A stretch of 46,265 bases of DNA. It comes from Gammaproteobacteria bacterium (lineage in GTDB: Bacteria > Pseudomonadota > Gammaproteobacteria > Steroidobacterales > Woeseiaceae). The position numbers and the translations under genes were made by a program. The stretch lies in assembly GCA_018699395.1 (NCBI GenBank), contig JABIQN010000001.1, positions 67,678-113,942 on the forward strand. The letters run 5' to 3'. Each line of letters opens with the position of its first letter. Positions within the stretch are counted from its first letter, which is position 1. The notes under the pieces are model-generated. The model saw only the letters and a program-made list of their open reading frames with translations, did not search any database and was not told where the DNA came from. This document shows, in pieces, positions 44,415-46,265 of the stretch.

Positions 44415-45329
44415 ATGAATTCGAGTGCACTTTACGATCCGTCCGATGCTGCGGTTCAATCACGGCTGCCCGCACAAGTGCAGCAGGCAATGCTATCCGG
44501 CCATCGCCTGCATTTGCAACACGGGCCAATCAACCTCGTTATCAAGGCGATTGGCAGCACTGCGGGCGTGCAGCGGGCGTATGCGCTTGCGGCACAACGT
44601 ATGGAAGGAATGCTGCAGGGACTGGCGGACAACCTTTCAGTGTTGCGATCACCCTTGTGCACTACAGACAATGCAAAGACAAACGACGCTACGTCACAGC
44701 GCATGATTTCAACCGTCAGACAATTCAGAGGCTGTTTCATCACGCCCATGGCGGCTGTCGCTGGCGCGGTTGCGGATGAGGTTCTGGCTGCGATGAAAAA
44801 TGCCGATGGCTTGGATAGCGTTTTTGTTAATAACGGCGGCGATATTGCTCTGCACCTCGAACCTGGCCAGAAAATGCGTGTTGGTATTGTACCTTTCCTC
44901 TCGACGGCAACACCGGATGCATCAGTGGAGATCACTGGCGAGGATGGTGTATGTGGAATCGCGACCAGCGGCTGGGACGGCCATTCAATGTCGCTGGGTA
45001 TTGCCGATGCTGTGACTGTTCTCGCAAAAAATGCGGCGATTGCTGATACGGTAGCGACGTTAATCGCAAATAAAGTCGATTGTGATGCTGAATGCATCGA
45101 TCGGAGTCGAGCGCTGGACATTGATCCCGACAGTGATCTCGGAGAAAGACTGGTCACCGTGAATGTAGGCACGTTGCATACACAAGCAATTGATGATGCT
45201 CTTGATCGCGGTGCGAAATTTGCTCGAACCTTGATAAAAAAGTGTGAGCTTTACGGTGTCTTTATTTACCTGCAAGGACATAGTCGTTCCCTAGGCTGGT
45301 CATATGAACATAAAGGAGTAGATACGTAG
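44415..45329 (+). CDS. UPF0280 family protein (ApbE-like fold)
   Basis: A 304-residue protein of the UPF0280 family, related to ApbE flavin transferases. FRGCFITPMAAVAGAVADEVLAAM (about residues 97-120) and FVNNGGDIALHLEPGQKMRVGIVP match the ApbE-type N-GGD-I core, and GVCGIATSGWDGHSMSLGIADAVTVLA is the second conserved block. Function is unproven; relatives may transfer or bind a flavin or act on cyclic amino-acid derivatives. It begins seven bases after the reductase stop and its TAG overlaps the GTG of the next gene. Confidence 0.8.
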   Translation: MNSSALYDPSDAAVQSRLPAQVQQAMLSGHRLHLQHGPINLVIKAIGSTAGVQRAYALAAQRMEGMLQGLADNLSVLRSPLCTTDNAKTNDATSQRMISTVRQFRGCFITPMAAVAGAVADEVLAAMKNADGLDSVFVNNGGDIALHLEPGQKMRVGIVPFLSTATPDASVEITGEDGVCGIATSGWDGHSMSLGIADAVTVLAKNAAIADTVATLIANKVDCDAECIDRSRALDIDPDSDLGERLVTVNVGTLHTQAIDDALDRGAKFARTLIKKCELYGVFIYLQGHSRSLGWSYEHKGVDT

Positions 45330-45910
45330 TGAGTTTTACTGTGCGAAAAATCGTTATTACATTAGATCGCTCAAGTCACGATTTCGGTCCGCCTAAAAGT
45401 GTACCGTTAATTCTAGGTGGTATCTGTGGAGTAGTAAGTAACCCGTTCGCAGGACGATATGTCGAAGTCTTAGAGCCTGCTATGAAGGATCTAGAGCCAT
45501 TGGGTCTTCAGCTTGCGAGCGAATTATTGGAAGCGATGGGTTGTGAGCCTGGCGACATCGAGGCGTATGGCAAAGGCAGCATTATTGGCGCCAATGGCGA
45601 ACTCGAGCATGGCGCGCTCTGGCATACGCCAGGTGGTTACGGTATGCGTCAGATACTTGGTGACACACGGGCTATTGTTCCGTCCACAAAGAAGGTTGGG
45701 GCGGTCGGCACGACAATCGACATTCCGCTGGCGCATACCAACGCTGCATATGTGCGAAGTCATTTTCATACATTACCGCTGCAAGTACCCGATGCACCCA
45801 GACCAGACGAACTGGTGCTTTGTTTAGCTATGGCGACCGGCTCTCGTATTCATGCACGAATGGGTGGGTTACATGCAAACGATATTCTTGGTGAGGATGG
45901 TTTACGATGA
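45329..45910 (+). CDS. DUF1185 'amino acid synthesis' family protein, copy 1
   Basis: A 193-residue protein of Pfam DUF1185 (PF06684), whose known structures have a chorismate-mutase-like fold and no assigned reaction. Hallmarks: VVSNPFAGRYVEVLEP near 35-50, DIEAYGKGSIIGANGELEHGALWHTPGG near 77-104, and RIHARMGG near 175. The start is a GTG overlapping the upstream TAG, with a good Shine-Dalgarno sequence (AAAGGAG at 45312-45318). It is followed by a second copy, overlapping ATGA. In this operon it may act on the partially reduced ring or its hydrolysis product. Confidence 0.85.
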   Translation: MSFTVRKIVITLDRSSHDFGPPKSVPLILGGICGVVSNPFAGRYVEVLEPAMKDLEPLGLQLASELLEAMGCEPGDIEAYGKGSIIGANGELEHGALWHTPGGYGMRQILGDTRAIVPSTKKVGAVGTTIDIPLAHTNAAYVRSHFHTLPLQVPDAPRPDELVLCLAMATGSRIHARMGGLHANDILGEDGLR

Positions 45911-46265
45911 ATGCGAATATCCGAAAGATGCTGGTTGTTGTTGAGGAAACCTGTCGGGAAATGGATCGCGCGGTCAGTCCGGTGACCCGAAAGGCTGTGG
46001 CATTCGCGGTAGTCGATAATCCCTGTGCAGGGAAATTTGTCGAAGACCTCGAGATTTTGATGCGAATCGGTGCAGAATTGGGTGATCTCCTCGGTCGCCG
46101 AGCCGTTGCTGCACTGGGAGTGCCGTCGTCGGAAATTGAGAGCTATGGCAAGGCCGCTATCGTTGGTGCCGGTGGGGAGCTGGAGCATGCCGCAGCGATC
46201 CTGCATCCGCGCCTTGGCAAACCACTGCGTTCTGCCGTACAACAAGGCGCTGCACTGATTCCGTC
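45907..46265 (+). CDS. DUF1185 'amino acid synthesis' family protein, copy 2 (cut by window edge)
   Basis: About 119 residues visible from the ATG at 45907; the C-terminus is outside the window. It aligns with copy 1 over its whole visible length: VVDNPCAGKFVEDLE corresponds to VVSNPFAGRYVEVLE, and EIESYGKAAIVGAGGELEHAAA to DIEAYGKGSIIGANGELEHGAL. The start overlaps copy 1's TGA (ATGA). The two may form a heteromer or act successively; divergence is substantial, so it is not a recent duplication. Confidence 0.85.
   Translation, partial: MNANIRKMLVVVEETCREMDRAVSPVTRKAVAFAVVDNPCAGKFVEDLEILMRIGAELGDLLGRRAVAALGVPSSEIESYGKAAIVGAGGELEHAAAILHPRLGKPLRSAVQQGAALIP

Noticed and set aside
44456-45172. 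238-codon minus-strand frame opposite UPF0280
   Set aside because: Antisense shadow of a conserved gene within a tightly packed operon; no domain.

Overview
The window looks like a chromosomal segment of a gammaproteobacterium, possibly a marine or environmental heterotroph. This is inferred from recognisable family members (YbiT-type ABC-F protein, DbpA, a YadG/YadH-type exporter, malate synthase G, a seven-iron FdxA ferredoxin), a roughly even GC content and dense gene packing with many ATGA/TAATG overlaps. There are no rRNA or tRNA genes, no CRISPR array, and no recognisable insertion sequence or prophage.

Layout. Bases 1-5640 (minus strand) hold a truncated phosphatidylserine-synthase-type CDP-alcohol transferase, an AI-2E-type permease, a small secreted protein with an MFS transporter, an ABC-2 exporter pair and a GNAT acetyltransferase. 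Bases 5865-7596 pair a D-cysteine desulfhydrase/L-cysteate sulfo-lyase-type PLP enzyme with an Asp/Glu racemase-family protein. Bases 7807-12460 carry malate synthase G immediately followed by modABC. Bases 12865-14853 contain a shortened DUF442 gene, a decayed short-chain dehydrogenase and a DAO-type FAD oxidoreductase. Bases 15030-20595 hold a HAD phosphatase, a MOSC protein, a di-haem peroxidase with a YtkA-like partner, a ZIP-like membrane protein and alanine racemase. Bases 20774-31668 are mostly RNA- and translation-linked genes (YbiT, NYN nuclease, DbpA, DeaD), with an MFS transporter, a DUF5916 outer-surface protein, an MTHFR-family protein and a crotonase. A 35-residue lysine-rich protein follows at 31944.

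Bases 32246-38673 form a six-gene minus-strand operon: TIM-barrel isomerase, Gfo/Idh/MocA dehydrogenase, gluconate-2-dehydrogenase subunit-3-like protein, GMC oxidoreductase, a second (exported) TIM-barrel protein and a ribokinase-type kinase. It reads as an oxidative sugar or cyclitol pathway whose first oxidation is probably periplasmic.

The most interesting part is 38751-46265: ferredoxin-NADP reductase, FdxA ferredoxin, a MarR regulator, a sodium:solute symporter with a small membrane partner, then a 6-hydroxynicotinate-reductase-family iron-sulfur protein, a UPF0280 (ApbE-like) protein and two tandem DUF1185 'amino acid synthesis' proteins, the last cut by the window edge. A near-identical 17-base element lies just upstream of both fpr and the reductase gene and overlaps a -10-like hexamer at the same offset. 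The proposed system is a MarR-controlled route in which NADPH, Fpr and FdxA feed electrons to a reductase that partly saturates a nitrogen heterocycle such as 6-hydroxynicotinate, with ring-opening or later steps by the DUF1185/UPF0280 proteins and downstream genes. The family assignments are recalled rather than searched, and the substrate is an inference.
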